Source: Bacteroidota bacterium (GTDB taxonomy: Bacteria; Bacteroidota; Bacteroidia; JAHEXY01). From it: 64,000 nucleotides of DNA. Positions within the stretch are counted from its first letter, which is position 1; every line of letters starts with the position of its first letter. The notes below the pieces were generated by a model. That model did no database searches and had not been told where the DNA came from. It saw only the letters and a program-made list of their open reading frames with translations. Position numbers and translations under genes: made by a program. The stretch spans positions 62,001 through 126,000 of the forward strand of contig JAHEXY010000009.1 of the NCBI GenBank assembly GCA_023251875.1, given 5' to 3'. This document shows, in pieces, positions 35,758 through 44,616 of the stretch.

Positions 35758-36540
35758 ATGGATCAACAATTTGAAAATACATTAAAAAGATTTTCTCCCA
35801 TTAGTTTGCAAGAAATGGATAGTGTTAAGTTGTTAAATAGAATTGATACTAAATATACTTTTAGGCCTGATAATATAAACGAACTTCTAACATCTTTACA
35901 ATCTGCATACCGGATACTAGAAATTAATGGCAATAGAATGAGCCATTATCAGACTTTGTATTTTGACACCCCAAATTATCAACTCTATTTAGATCACCAT
36001 AATGACAGAGCAAATAGATACAAACTTCGTTTCAGAAAATATCTTGATTCTAATTTATGTTACCTCGAAATGAAATTTAAAACCCAAAAAGAACGAACAG
36101 ATAAAAAAAGAACAAAAAAAAATGAAATAGAAACTAGTTTGTCAGAAACATCTATAAAATATATTGAAAAACATTTAAAAAAAAACTCCCCTTTTTTTGT
36201 TCCTATTCTTTGGAATAAATTTACAAGATTAACTTTTGTTCATTTAATTAACCCGGAAAGATTAACCATAGATATAGATGTAGAATTTACCGGGCATCAA
36301 TCAGATCGTATAATACAATTACCAAATATTGTAATTGCTGAAGTAAAAAGAGAAAAGGCTACCTCCCATTCAGATTTTGTACAAATAATGAGAAGAAACG
36401 GAATACATGAAGTGAGTTTCAGCAAATATTGTATGGGTGCATTGTTACTAAACAAAACACTAAAATACAATAAGTTTAAACCACAATTATTAACCTTAAA
36501 AAAACTAACAAATGAATATATTAAACCCTTTACTGCTTAA
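35758..36540 (+). CDS. VTC-domain (polyphosphate polymerase-like) protein (260 aa)
   Basis: The VTC fold is a beta-barrel tunnel known from the yeast vacuolar polyphosphate polymerase. Recognisable elements are LLNRIDTKYTF (residues about 23-33), YFDTPNYQLYLDHHNDRANR with RYKLRFRKYLD, CYLEMKFKTQKERTDKK, an IDIDVEF strand, AEVKREKA and SKYCMGALLL, all with the basic and acidic residues expected in the tunnel. There is no signal peptide, so it acts in the cytoplasm. It overlaps the DUF4956 gene by 29 bp. VTC and DUF4956 genes are commonly neighbours in bacteria (from memory). Whether it makes polyphosphate or handles another phosphate compound is unknown. Confidence 0.85.
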   Translation: MDQQFENTLKRFSPISLQEMDSVKLLNRIDTKYTFRPDNINELLTSLQSAYRILEINGNRMSHYQTLYFDTPNYQLYLDHHNDRANRYKLRFRKYLDSNLCYLEMKFKTQKERTDKKRTKKNEIETSLSETSIKYIEKHLKKNSPFFVPILWNKFTRLTFVHLINPERLTIDIDVEFTGHQSDRIIQLPNIVIAEVKREKATSHSDFVQIMRRNGIHEVSFSKYCMGALLLNKTLKYNKFKPQLLTLKKLTNEYIKPFTA

Positions 36541-37195
36541 TGAACAATTTCTTGGAATGGAAATAATTGATAAATCTGATTTTCTTGAATTAGTTGTACG
36601 GTTTACCTTTAATTTCCTGATTAGTTTTTATATAATCAGATACATTTATTATCCGCATTCGCGGAGAAAGGATTATTTATTTACTTATTTAATTTTTGCT
36701 GTAATAATCTTTTTTTTATGCAATTTATTATCCAACGTAAAACTTGAAATGGGATTTGCATTTGGCTTATTTGCTGTATTTGGCCTTATTCGTTATCGTA
36801 CAGATTCTATTCCAATAAAAGAAATGACTTATTTATTTATCGTAATAGGAGTGTCATTAATAAATGCTCTTGCAAACAAAAAAGTGAGTCATGCCGAATT
36901 GTTATTTACCAATTTTGCAATTATCGCCATCACCTATTTTCTTGAAAAAAAATGGTTAATGAATATGGAATACTTTAAAATAATTGTTTATGAAAATATT
37001 GAACTGATAAAACACGAAAAGCATGATTTACTATTGGAGGATATTAAAATGCGAACCGGTATAAATGGACATAGAGTATCTATTGATAAAATAAATTTCA
37101 TGAGGGATATTGCTTATATAAGAGTATATTATTATAAAGATATAAATGACAAATATCCTGATAACGACATGCCCATAAGTGATGATGGAGATTAG
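36512..37195 (+). CDS. DUF4956 membrane protein (227 aa)
   Basis: Four hydrophobic helices fill the first half: FTFNFLISFYIIRYIYY, LFTYLIFAVIIFFLCNLLS, MGFAFGLFAVFGLIRYR and MTYLFIVIGVSLINALA, then LLFTNFAIIAITYFLEKKW. The signature FGLFAVFGLIRYRTDSIPIKEMTYLF is the DUF4956 hallmark. A cytosolic C-terminal ferredoxin-like domain follows (YFKIIVYENIELI, DIKMRTGINGHRVSIDKINF, DIAYIRVYYYKD). The start lies inside the VTC gene, giving a 29-bp overlap and probable translational coupling. An internal Met16 (MEIIDKSDF, 36557) would remove the overlap and is a possible alternative. Confidence 0.85.
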   Translation: MNILNPLLLNEQFLGMEIIDKSDFLELVVRFTFNFLISFYIIRYIYYPHSRRKDYLFTYLIFAVIIFFLCNLLSNVKLEMGFAFGLFAVFGLIRYRTDSIPIKEMTYLFIVIGVSLINALANKKVSHAELLFTNFAIIAITYFLEKKWLMNMEYFKIIVYENIELIKHEKHDLLLEDIKMRTGINGHRVSIDKINFMRDIAYIRVYYYKDINDKYPDNDMPISDDGD

Positions 37196-37226
37196 TTTAA
37201 TTAAACAGTAAAAAATTTATTATAAA

Positions 37227-37904
37227 ATGAAAATTGCTTTTTATCGTTTTTTTATAGTAACAGTTATTTTATTTTATGGTAATTATAGCCATTCTCAGAT
37301 CAATGACTTTCAAATTTGGGCAGGAGTAATTATAAAAAAAGATTTTACAAAAAAAACAAGCATACAATTAGACGAACAAATTAGATTTTTTGAAAATGTT
37401 TCGAGAATAAAACAATTTTATACAGAAGCCACTATCGAATACCAACTTAACAAACATATTGATTTTTCAGGTAATTATAGGTTCATTCAACAAAATGAGA
37501 AGTCTTTTTTTGAAACCATGCATCGTTTAAGTATAAATGTGGCAGTAAAACAAAAAATTTCAAAATTTATTTTTTCCTTACGTTCTCGTTATCAAAAAGA
37601 ATTTTATCCGGCTTGGTTTTATTATGAAAATCCACTAGATCCAGATCAATATTTGAGAAATAAATTAACCATAGAAACAAAACTTATTAAGAAATTAGAT
37701 ACATACCTATCGACTGAAATTTATTATCAACTCGATAATCCGCAAGGAAATATTTTTGACAAAGCCAGGTATGAAACAGGGCTTAATTACAAAATCAACA
37801 AAAAAAAATATTTGAATGTTTTTTTTATGCTTCAAAAACAAATAAATGTAACTAAAGCTGATGCTGATTATATCTTAGGAGTAAACTATAAAATCAAGAT
37901 TTAA
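37227..37904 (+). CDS. DUF2490 outer-membrane beta-barrel protein (225 aa)
   Basis: A signal peptide (MKIAFYRFFIVTVILFYGNYSHS) is followed by alternating amphipathic strands typical of a small outer-membrane barrel: DFQIWAGVIIKKDFTKKTSI, QIRFFENVSRIKQFYTEATI, HIDFSGNYRFIQQNE, KFIFSLRSRYQKEF, DTYLSTEIYYQLDN, YLNVFFMLQKQINVT and the closing strand DYILGVNYKIKI. This matches DUF2490. It ends the operon, 31 bp after the DUF4956 gene, and its stop lies 27 bp from that of the convergent typA. Confidence 0.82.
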   Translation: MKIAFYRFFIVTVILFYGNYSHSQINDFQIWAGVIIKKDFTKKTSIQLDEQIRFFENVSRIKQFYTEATIEYQLNKHIDFSGNYRFIQQNEKSFFETMHRLSINVAVKQKISKFIFSLRSRYQKEFYPAWFYYENPLDPDQYLRNKLTIETKLIKKLDTYLSTEIYYQLDNPQGNIFDKARYETGLNYKINKKKYLNVFFMLQKQINVTKADADYILGVNYKIKI

Positions 37905-37931
37905 TGATAAATTTTTTCTCACAACTTGCAA

Positions 37932-39731
37932 CTAATTCTTCCCCCTTCGTTTTCTTTCGCCTTCATCTAAATAAATTTTTCTTAAACGAAAAGTTTTAGG
38001 AGTGATCTCAACGTATTCATCTTTTTGAATGTATTCTAACGCTTGTTCAAGACTAAATTTAATAGGGGTAAATATTCTCATTTTTTCATCAGAACCGCTT
38101 GCTCGCATATTGGTTAATTTTTTAGGACGAGTTGCATTCACTACTAAATCACCCGGTCGAGTACCTTCTCCAATTACTTGCCCCATATAAACTTCTTCAC
38201 CTGTTTCAATAAAGAAAGAACCTCTATCTTGTAATGCATCTAAGCTGTATGCAGTTGTCATACCTGCCTCTAATACAATTAATGAACCATTCTGGCGACC
38301 AGGAATATCTCCCTTATAAGGTTCGTATCCTTTAAAACGATGTGTAATTACAGCTTCACCTGCAGTTACTGTAAGCATATTATTTCTTAATCCCATCAAT
38401 CCTCTCGAAGGAATGTTGAATTGCAGAATCATTCTATCGCCTTTGGGTACCATACTTAACATTTCTCCTTTTCTTTGGCTTACCATTTCTATAGCTTTTC
38501 CGGCAGAAGTTTCCGGTAAATCAATATTTAGCTCTTCAATTGGTTCACATCTTTGGCCATCTATTGTTTTAAATAAAACTTGCGGCTGCCCAACTTGTAG
38601 TTCATAACCTTCTCTACGCATGGTTTCTATTAAAATTGATAAATGCAATATTCCTCTACCAAATACATTAAACGCATCAGCGGTATCTGCTGGCTCAACA
38701 CGCATGGCTAAGTTTTTTTCAATTTCTCTTTCTAATCTTTCTTTTAAGTGACGTGAAGTAACAAACTTGCCTTCTTTACCAAAAAATGGAGAGTTATTAA
38801 TCGTAAATAACATACTCATGGTTGGCTCATCAATTGAAATAGGGGCCATAGCTTCCGGATTTTCAACATCAGCAACTGTATCTCCAATTTCAAAACCCTC
38901 AAGCCCTACAACTGCACAAATATCACCGGCATGTACCTCTTGTACTTTTTTCTTACCTAAACCTTCAAAGGTATAGAGTTCTTTGATCTTAACTTTTTTA
39001 ATCGATCCATCTCGTTTTACAAGAGCTACTTGCATACCTTCTTTTAGTGTGCCTCTATTTAATCTCCCCACAGCAATACGGCCTATATAAGCCGAATAAT
39101 CTAATGAAGTAACCTGCATTTGCAAATTTCCCTCTTTTACAAGAGGAGCAGGAATATTTTCAAGTATACATTTAAATAATGGCTCTATTGTACCGGTATT
39201 TACTTTCCAATCTGTACCCATCCAATTGTTTTTAGCCGAACCGTACATGGTTTTAAAATCAAGCTGGTCGTCATTAGCATCTAAATTGAACATCAATTCA
39301 AAAACCATTTCTTGCACTTCATCGGGTTTGCAATTGGGTTTATCTACTTTATTTACTACAACAATAGGTTTTTTACCCAATGCTAATGCTTTTTGCAATA
39401 CAAAACGTGTTTGAGGCATAGGGCCTTCAAATGCATCTACTAAAAGAAGCACCCCATCGGCCATGTTTAATACGCGTTCTACTTCACCACCAAAATCAGC
39501 GTGACCTGGAGTGTCAATAATATTGATCTTAATATCTTGATAACTTACAGATGCATTTTTTGCAAGAATGGTAATGCCTCTCTCGCGTTCCAAATCATTG
39601 CTATCCATAATGAGCTCGCCCGGATTTTCATTTCGTCTAAAGACCTCGGTAAAATGAAGCATTTTATCAACTAAGGTTGTTTTACCGTGGTCAACGTGGG
39701 CAATGATGGCAATGTTTCTAATTTTTTGCAT
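37932..39731 (-). CDS. typA: Translational GTPase TypA/BipA (599 aa)
   Basis: Ribosome-associated GTPase of the EF-G family, involved in stress adaptation and large-subunit assembly. The G1 loop AHVDHGKTTL is at residues 11-20, G2 at ERGITI, G3 at DTPGHADFGGEV and G4 at NKVDK. The characteristic C-terminal part is present (LPETSAGKAIEMVSQRKGEM; GSLIVLEAGMTTAYSLDALQ; GRQNGS). The length is normal. Expression probably starts at the -7 element at 39751-39758. Confidence 0.96.
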   Translation of the reverse strand: MQKIRNIAIIAHVDHGKTTLVDKMLHFTEVFRRNENPGELIMDSNDLERERGITILAKNASVSYQDIKINIIDTPGHADFGGEVERVLNMADGVLLLVDAFEGPMPQTRFVLQKALALGKKPIVVVNKVDKPNCKPDEVQEMVFELMFNLDANDDQLDFKTMYGSAKNNWMGTDWKVNTGTIEPLFKCILENIPAPLVKEGNLQMQVTSLDYSAYIGRIAVGRLNRGTLKEGMQVALVKRDGSIKKVKIKELYTFEGLGKKKVQEVHAGDICAVVGLEGFEIGDTVADVENPEAMAPISIDEPTMSMLFTINNSPFFGKEGKFVTSRHLKERLEREIEKNLAMRVEPADTADAFNVFGRGILHLSILIETMRREGYELQVGQPQVLFKTIDGQRCEPIEELNIDLPETSAGKAIEMVSQRKGEMLSMVPKGDRMILQFNIPSRGLMGLRNNMLTVTAGEAVITHRFKGYEPYKGDIPGRQNGSLIVLEAGMTTAYSLDALQDRGSFFIETGEEVYMGQVIGEGTRPGDLVVNATRPKKLTNMRASGSDEKMRIFTPIKFSLEQALEYIQKDEYVEITPKTFRLRKIYLDEGERKRRGKN

Positions 39732-39750
39732 GGGTTTTATTTTAAGGGCG

Positions 39751-39758
39751 CAAAGGTA
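39751..39758 (-). promoter_or_regulatory. Candidate -7 element of typA
   Basis: Plus CAAAGGTA reads TACCTTTG on the minus strand, an exact TAnnTTTG match 19 bp before the typA ATG. This implies a very short leader. No clear -33 TTG was found. Confidence 0.45.
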
Positions 39759-39840
39759 CGAAATAAGTTGTTAGTTGTTAGTTATTTTTATTGGAAAAAA
39801 ACAGAGGAAGGGGAAGTGTTAAGAATGAGCTACTAAGCCT

Positions 39841-40599
39841 TTAAATTACAAAACGTATTTCTTTAAAATCGCAACTTAATAATGTTCCGTTTTCTTTTTC
39901 CAGAATGAGTTTTCCTTGATCTGCTACACCAATTATTTTGGCAATAATTCTATCACCTAAATATTCATATTCACTATAAAAACCATACCGGTATAAAAAA
40001 GATAAATAATTTGTATTTAAATAATCCGAATCATTATTTCGTAAGCTTAGGTATCTTTTTTCGATGCATGAACACAAATTTTGAAATAGAAATTTAAGAT
40101 CGTATTGAATACCGGTATGCAATTTCAAAGAAATGGGATTCGGTACTGATTCATGAAAATTTTCTTGGTTAATGTTTAAGCCTATACCTACTATTGAATA
40201 AGTAATTTGATTTCCTTTTAATATATTTTCAATTAATATTCCTCCCAATTTCTTGTCGTTTATATAAATATCGTTAGGCCATTTTATTTTGCATGAATAG
40301 GAAAATTCTAATTGCGACTGAATAAAATCAACTACAGCAATGGAGATAGCTTTATTAAGATCAAATTGCTTATAAACAGGCAAAAATGCAGGCTTTAAAA
40401 TGATACTAAAAGTTAGGTTTTTGCCGGGTTCACTTTCCCAATTATTTCCCCTTTGCCCACGGCCTAAATGTTGATTTAGCGTATATATAATTGTTCCTTC
40501 CATTACATTTTCTCTTTGAAGCAATTCAGAAGCATAGGTATTAGTAGAAGCAATAAAAGGCAACTCTATGTGATTTTGTCCTATAAATAATGTTTGCAT
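39841..40599 (-). CDS. birA: Biotin--[acetyl-CoA-carboxylase] ligase (252 aa)
   Basis: Attaches biotin to the biotinyl lysine of carboxylases, including the pyruvate carboxylase in this window. The start is the ATG at 40599 (MQTLFIGQNHIELPFIASTN), since the upstream ATG at 40623 would add residues not seen in the family. Motifs are STNTYASELL, the biotin/AMP loop GRGQRGNNWES (GRGRxGxxW variant), KIKWPNDIYINDKKLGGILIE and VGIGLNIN. There is no N-terminal helix-turn-helix, so this is a ligase without repressor function. It is divergent from rsfS, the usual Bacteroidota arrangement. Confidence 0.94.
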   Translation of the reverse strand: MQTLFIGQNHIELPFIASTNTYASELLQRENVMEGTIIYTLNQHLGRGQRGNNWESEPGKNLTFSIILKPAFLPVYKQFDLNKAISIAVVDFIQSQLEFSYSCKIKWPNDIYINDKKLGGILIENILKGNQITYSIVGIGLNINQENFHESVPNPISLKLHTGIQYDLKFLFQNLCSCIEKRYLSLRNNDSDYLNTNYLSFLYRYGFYSEYEYLGDRIIAKIIGVADQGKLILEKENGTLLSCDFKEIRFVI

Positions 40600-40704
40600 G
40601 AGTGAGGGTTGGAAAAGAATCATTAACTTTGTAGATTATTTTGTTTGCTTTAGATTAAGGTGTAAAAGTAAAACATATATTTAACTAGGTATAGATTTTT
40701 ATTA

Positions 40705-41079
40705 ATGAAAAAACAAAAAAAAGCAGTAAGTTCTGATAAACTAGTCAAAGCCATTATACATGGCATGCAAGAAAAGAAGGGAAAAGATATCGTAAGCTTG
40801 GACTTATCAAATGTTAAAAATGCTATATGTGATTACTTTGTAATTTGCCATTGTGATTCAGATAAGCATGTGTTTGCAGTAGCTGATTCCATAGATTATG
40901 AAGTTGAAAAAAAATATGGAGAAAGCCCCATGCATAAAGAAGGTCTTGAAAATGCCGAATGGATATTGCTCGATTATTTTAATGTGGTAGTTCATGTATT
41001 TATTAAAGAAAAAAGAGAGTTTTATAGAATTGAACAATTGTGGGCAGATGCTAAAATTGAAACCATAGAATCAAATTAA
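40705..41079 (+). CDS. rsfS: Ribosome silencing factor (124 aa)
   Basis: Binds uL14 on the large ribosomal subunit and blocks subunit joining under starvation. The sequence shows KGKDIVSLDLSNVKNAICDY, VICHCDSDKHVFAVADSI, EGLENAEWILLDYFNVVVHV and REFYRIEQLWADA, the conserved core and C-terminal motif of the RsfS/DUF143 family. The length is normal. The ftsH start lies 6 bp downstream, so these genes form an operon. It has a TAACTTTG string upstream at 40624-40631 that could serve as its -7 box. Confidence 0.95.
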   Translation: MKKQKKAVSSDKLVKAIIHGMQEKKGKDIVSLDLSNVKNAICDYFVICHCDSDKHVFAVADSIDYEVEKKYGESPMHKEGLENAEWILLDYFNVVVHVFIKEKREFYRIEQLWADAKIETIESN

Positions 41080-41085
41080 AAAAAT

Positions 41086-43095
41086 ATGACTAAAAATAAT
41101 ATGAGTGAACAACCTGAGAATACGAATAAATCGCAGCTTGATAAAATGAAGGAGAAATTAAAAACACCTTCACAAGCACCTAAGTTTAATCCCTATTGGA
41201 TTTATGCAGTTGCTTTAGTTTTATTATTTGTAACCAGCATTTTTAACTGGGGGCAAGGGCCAAAAGAAGTTAGCCAAAGCGAATTTGAAAGCCAATTACT
41301 TAAAACCGGTGATGTTGAAAAACTAAATGTTGTAAACAGGCAATACGTTGAGGTATTTATTAAGGCAAATAGGCTTAAAGATGAGAAGTATGTTGATGTT
41401 AAACATAAAATGTTTAGTGATGCTCCTAATCTTGGCCCTCATTATACATTTAATATTGGCACATTAGAAAATTTTGAAAAAACATTAAATGAAGCTAAAG
41501 TAAATATGCCTACGATTAGTGAAATAGGGGTAAATTACGAAACAAGGAAAGAATGGGGATCTGATACTATTATTTGGTTTGTTTTGGTAGCAGTTTCCAT
41601 TGCTATTTGGTTTTTCTTGATGAGGAGAATGACCGGTGGAGCAGGCCCGGGAGCGCAAATATTCAATATCGGTCGCTCAAGAGCCATGTTGTTTGATAAA
41701 GGAGCCCAACCTAATATAACATTTGAAGATGTAGCGGGACTTGATGAAGCTAAAATAGAAATTAAAGAGATTGTTGACTTCTTAAAAAGTCCTAAAAAAT
41801 ACACTGATCTGGGAGCAAAAATTCCTAAAGGGGCCTTATTGGTTGGCCCTCCGGGAACCGGTAAAACATTATTGGCAAAAGCCGTAGCAGGTGAAGCCAA
41901 AGTGCCTTTCTTTTCCTTGTCAGGATCTGATTTTGTTGAAATGTTTGTGGGTGTTGGAGCTTCTCGTGTAAGAGACTTATTTAAACAAGCCAAAGAAAAA
42001 GCGCCTTGCATTATTTTTATTGATGAGATAGATGCTATTGGCCGTGCCCGGGGAAGAAATCCCGCACAAGGTGCTAATGACGAAAGAGAAAATACATTAA
42101 ACCAACTACTGACTGAAATGGATGGCTTTGGTACCAATAGTGGCGTAATTATTCTTGCGGCTACCAATAGAGCCGATATTTTAGATAGGGCATTATTACG
42201 TCCGGGGCGTTTCGATCGTCAAATTTATGTCGAAATGCCTGATCTCAATGAACGAAAAGCCATCTTTAAAGTGCATTTGAAACCACTTAAACTTTCCGCT
42301 ACTGTTGATCTTGATTTTTTAGCAAAGCAAACTCCTGGATTTTCGGGCGCTGATATTGCTAATATTTGTAATGAGGCTGCATTAATTGCAGCTCGTACTA
42401 ATAAAAAGACAATCGATCATCAAGACTTTTTAGATGCCATTGATCGCATTATTGGTGGACTAGAAAAGAAAAACAAAATTATTTCTATTGAAGAAAAGAA
42501 AAGAATTGCCTTTCATGAATCAGGCCATGCTGCTATTAGTTGGTTACTTGAACATGCGCATCCTTTAATTAAAGTTACCATTGTTCCTCGTGGAAAATCA
42601 TTAGGAGCTGCCTGGTATTTACCTGAAGAAAGACAGTTAACAACAAAAGAACAAATGCTAGATGAGATATGTGCCGCTCTTGGAGGCCGTGCTGCCGAAG
42701 ATATTGTATTTGGCACCATTTCAACAGGAGCATTAAGTGATCTTGAAAAAATTACCAAGCAAGCTTATGCTATGGTAGCCGTTTATGGTTTAAATGATAA
42801 GATTGGAAATGTGAGTTATTATGATTCAACAGGCCAACAAGATTATTCTTTTTATAAGCCTTATAGTGAGAAAACGGCTCAAGACATAGATGCAGAAGTG
42901 AAAAAGATGATTGATTTAGCTTATGAAAAAACAAAAAAACTATTGGTTGAAAATATGGATAAGCTTCGTCAACTTTCTGCAGTTTTACTTGACAAAGAAG
43001 TTATTTTTAAAGAAGATTTAGAAATTATTTTTGGTAAAAGGCCTTTTGATAAAGAAGAAAATCCGGCTGAAAATTTTCAGCCCCTTATAGCCTAA
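41086..43095 (+). CDS. ftsH: ATP-dependent zinc metalloprotease FtsH (669 aa)
   Basis: Membrane-anchored AAA+ protease that degrades membrane and regulatory proteins. The first transmembrane helix is at about residues 36-55 and the second at about 158-178 ([20 protein letters not shown]). Walker A GPPGTGKT is at about residue 254, Walker [12 protein letters not shown] follows, then the second region of homology [20 protein letters not shown]. The zinc site HESGH is at about 477-481, with the later [12 protein letters not shown] region. Start Met1 or Met6 (MSEQPENT) cannot be separated. It is 13 bp upstream of the LUD gene. Confidence 0.97.
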   Translation: MTKNNMSEQPENTNKSQLDKMKEKLKTPSQAPKFNPYWIYAVALVLLFVTSIFNWGQGPKEVSQSEFESQLLKTGDVEKLNVVNRQYVEVFIKANRLKDEKYVDVKHKMFSDAPNLGPHYTFNIGTLENFEKTLNEAKVNMPTISEIGVNYETRKEWGSDTIIWFVLVAVSIAIWFFLMRRMTGGAGPGAQIFNIGRSRAMLFDKGAQPNITFEDVAGLDEAKIEIKEIVDFLKSPKKYTDLGAKIPKGALLVGPPGTGKTLLAKAVAGEAKVPFFSLSGSDFVEMFVGVGASRVRDLFKQAKEKAPCIIFIDEIDAIGRARGRNPAQGANDERENTLNQLLTEMDGFGTNSGVIILAATNRADILDRALLRPGRFDRQIYVEMPDLNERKAIFKVHLKPLKLSATVDLDFLAKQTPGFSGADIANICNEAALIAARTNKKTIDHQDFLDAIDRIIGGLEKKNKIISIEEKKRIAFHESGHAAISWLLEHAHPLIKVTIVPRGKSLGAAWYLPEERQLTTKEQMLDEICAALGGRAAEDIVFGTISTGALSDLEKITKQAYAMVAVYGLNDKIGNVSYYDSTGQQDYSFYKPYSEKTAQDIDAEVKKMIDLAYEKTKKLLVENMDKLRQLSAVLLDKEVIFKEDLEIIFGKRPFDKEENPAENFQPLIA

Positions 43096-43108
43096 TATTG
43101 GTTTAAAA

Positions 43109-43753
43109 ATGAAGGAAAGCAAAGCCAAATCAAGAGTTTTAAGAGAGGTTAGAGATGCATTGATTCATCAAACTAAAGACACTTATGTAAATCTTGATTT
43201 TGAATCTCCCATTTTTAAAGAAATAAGTGAAACGCTTGATGTAAATTTTGCACAAGAATTTGGCAAAGTAAGTGGCAAATTTGTTTACTGCGAAAATCAT
43301 GAAGATTTTCTACATTCTCTTTCTTCACTAATTAATGAAAATAATTGGGGAAATATTTTCTGTGGAGAACAAACTACACTTGGGACTTTATTAACCAAAG
43401 GAGGAATTCAATACACAAATGAAGCAAGCAAATTTTTAGATCAAGAAGTAGGAATTACCTCTTGTGAATTTTTAATTGCAAGAACAGGAAGTATTATGGT
43501 TTCTTCAAGACAGGCAGGAGGCAGACGTTCTTTTATTTATCCACCCATTCATATTGTAGTTGCTTATGCATCTCAATTGGTTCCGGATATTAAAGATGCA
43601 TTAAAAGAAATACAAAAAAAATATGCGAAATTGCCTTCATTAATTACAACCATTACAGGCCCTAGTAGAACTTCTGATATAGAAAAAACATTGGTTATGG
43701 GAGCGCATGGGCCGAAAGAGTTATATGTATTTTTAATTGACGCTTTGACCTAA
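43109..43753 (+). CDS. LUD domain (LutC/YkgG-like) protein (214 aa)
   Basis: Carries the LUD-domain signature CEFLIARTGSIMVSS and the C-terminal TGPSRTSDIEKTLVMGAHGP, as in LutC and related proteins of lactate utilisation. No lutA/lutB genes are present, and in Bacteroidota this gene normally sits between ftsH and cdsA. It is cytoplasmic and 214 aa, near the usual length. The role in this context is not established. It is 16 bp upstream of cdsA, in the same operon. Confidence 0.88.
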   Translation: MKESKAKSRVLREVRDALIHQTKDTYVNLDFESPIFKEISETLDVNFAQEFGKVSGKFVYCENHEDFLHSLSSLINENNWGNIFCGEQTTLGTLLTKGGIQYTNEASKFLDQEVGITSCEFLIARTGSIMVSSRQAGGRRSFIYPPIHIVVAYASQLVPDIKDALKEIQKKYAKLPSLITTITGPSRTSDIEKTLVMGAHGPKELYVFLIDALT

Positions 43754-43769
43754 ACAAAAACCATTTCTT

Positions 43770-44594
43770 TTGAGCAATTTTTTACAACGTGCTATTACCG
43801 GTCTTTTCTTTGTTATTGTTCTTGTAGGTTCAATACTGTATAGTCAACTATCTTTCATCATTCTTTTTTTAATTATCACCGTTCTTGGTGTTTGGGAATT
43901 TTATGGTTTAGCAGAAAAAGACAGAGCCTATCCCAATAAAATTTCAGGAGTATTGGCATCAATTATTCTTTTTTTATCTGTTTCGTATTTTTCAACTACT
44001 GCTTCACATTTACAGGCATCAATTCTTGCCATCAATTTTCCTGTTTTGTTTTTACTTTTTATTATGGAATTGTACCGCAAACGGAATAGCCCATTTACTA
44101 ATATAGCCTACACTTTATTAGGACCACTCTATATAGCACTACCATTGGCCTTGCTTAATCTTATTGCATATTGCGGAGAAAATAAAATGGAATATACGCC
44201 AACTTTAATCATTGGTTATTTTATTATTCTTTGGACGAGTGATAGTGGCGCCTATGTAGTAGGAAGTAAATTTGGAAAAAACAGATTGTTTAGCAGAGTT
44301 TCTCCAAAAAAATCATGGGAAGGAACCATTGGTGGAGGAGCATTTGCTTTACTTGCCGGATTTATTAACTACAAATGTTTTGAGCAATTATCTCTTGTAA
44401 ATTGGCTCATGGTCGCATTACTAATTGTTGTGTTTGGCAACTTAGGAGATTTAGTTGAATCATTGTTTAAACGTAGCATTAATGTAAAAGATTCCGGAAC
44501 TATTTTACCGGGCCATGGTGGTATTTTAGATCGTTTTGATGCCGTATTTATTTCTCTTCCTTTTGTGTATGCATACTTAATATTCTTTGCATAA
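43770..44594 (+). CDS. cdsA: Phosphatidate cytidylyltransferase (274 aa)
   Basis: Makes CDP-diacylglycerol from phosphatidic acid and CTP, the branch point of phospholipid synthesis. It is a multi-helix membrane protein with the family signature near the C-terminus: SPKKSWEGTIGG, GNLGDLVESLFKRSINVKDS and LPGHGGILDRFDAVF. The start codon appears to be TTG at 43770 (MSNFLQRAITGLFFVIVLVG), which reproduces the normal N-terminus of the family; no ATG lies nearby in frame. Confidence 0.95.
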   Translation: MSNFLQRAITGLFFVIVLVGSILYSQLSFIILFLIITVLGVWEFYGLAEKDRAYPNKISGVLASIILFLSVSYFSTTASHLQASILAINFPVLFLLFIMELYRKRNSPFTNIAYTLLGPLYIALPLALLNLIAYCGENKMEYTPTLIIGYFIILWTSDSGAYVVGSKFGKNRLFSRVSPKKSWEGTIGGGAFALLAGFINYKCFEQLSLVNWLMVALLIVVFGNLGDLVESLFKRSINVKDSGTILPGHGGILDRFDAVFISLPFVYAYLIFFA

Positions 44595-44616
44595 AAATTT
44601 TAAAAGGAAAACTTCT

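Noticed and set aside
41535-42167. 210-codon open frame antisense to ftsH
   Set aside because: It is the reverse reading of the conserved AAA+ domain of ftsH; its composition (Ser/Pro/Ala-rich) is typical of a mirror frame and it has no own promoter.
43109-43753. LUD protein as evidence for a lactate utilisation operon
   Set aside because: No lutA or lutB partner is present, and its place between ftsH and cdsA is the usual Bacteroidota arrangement.
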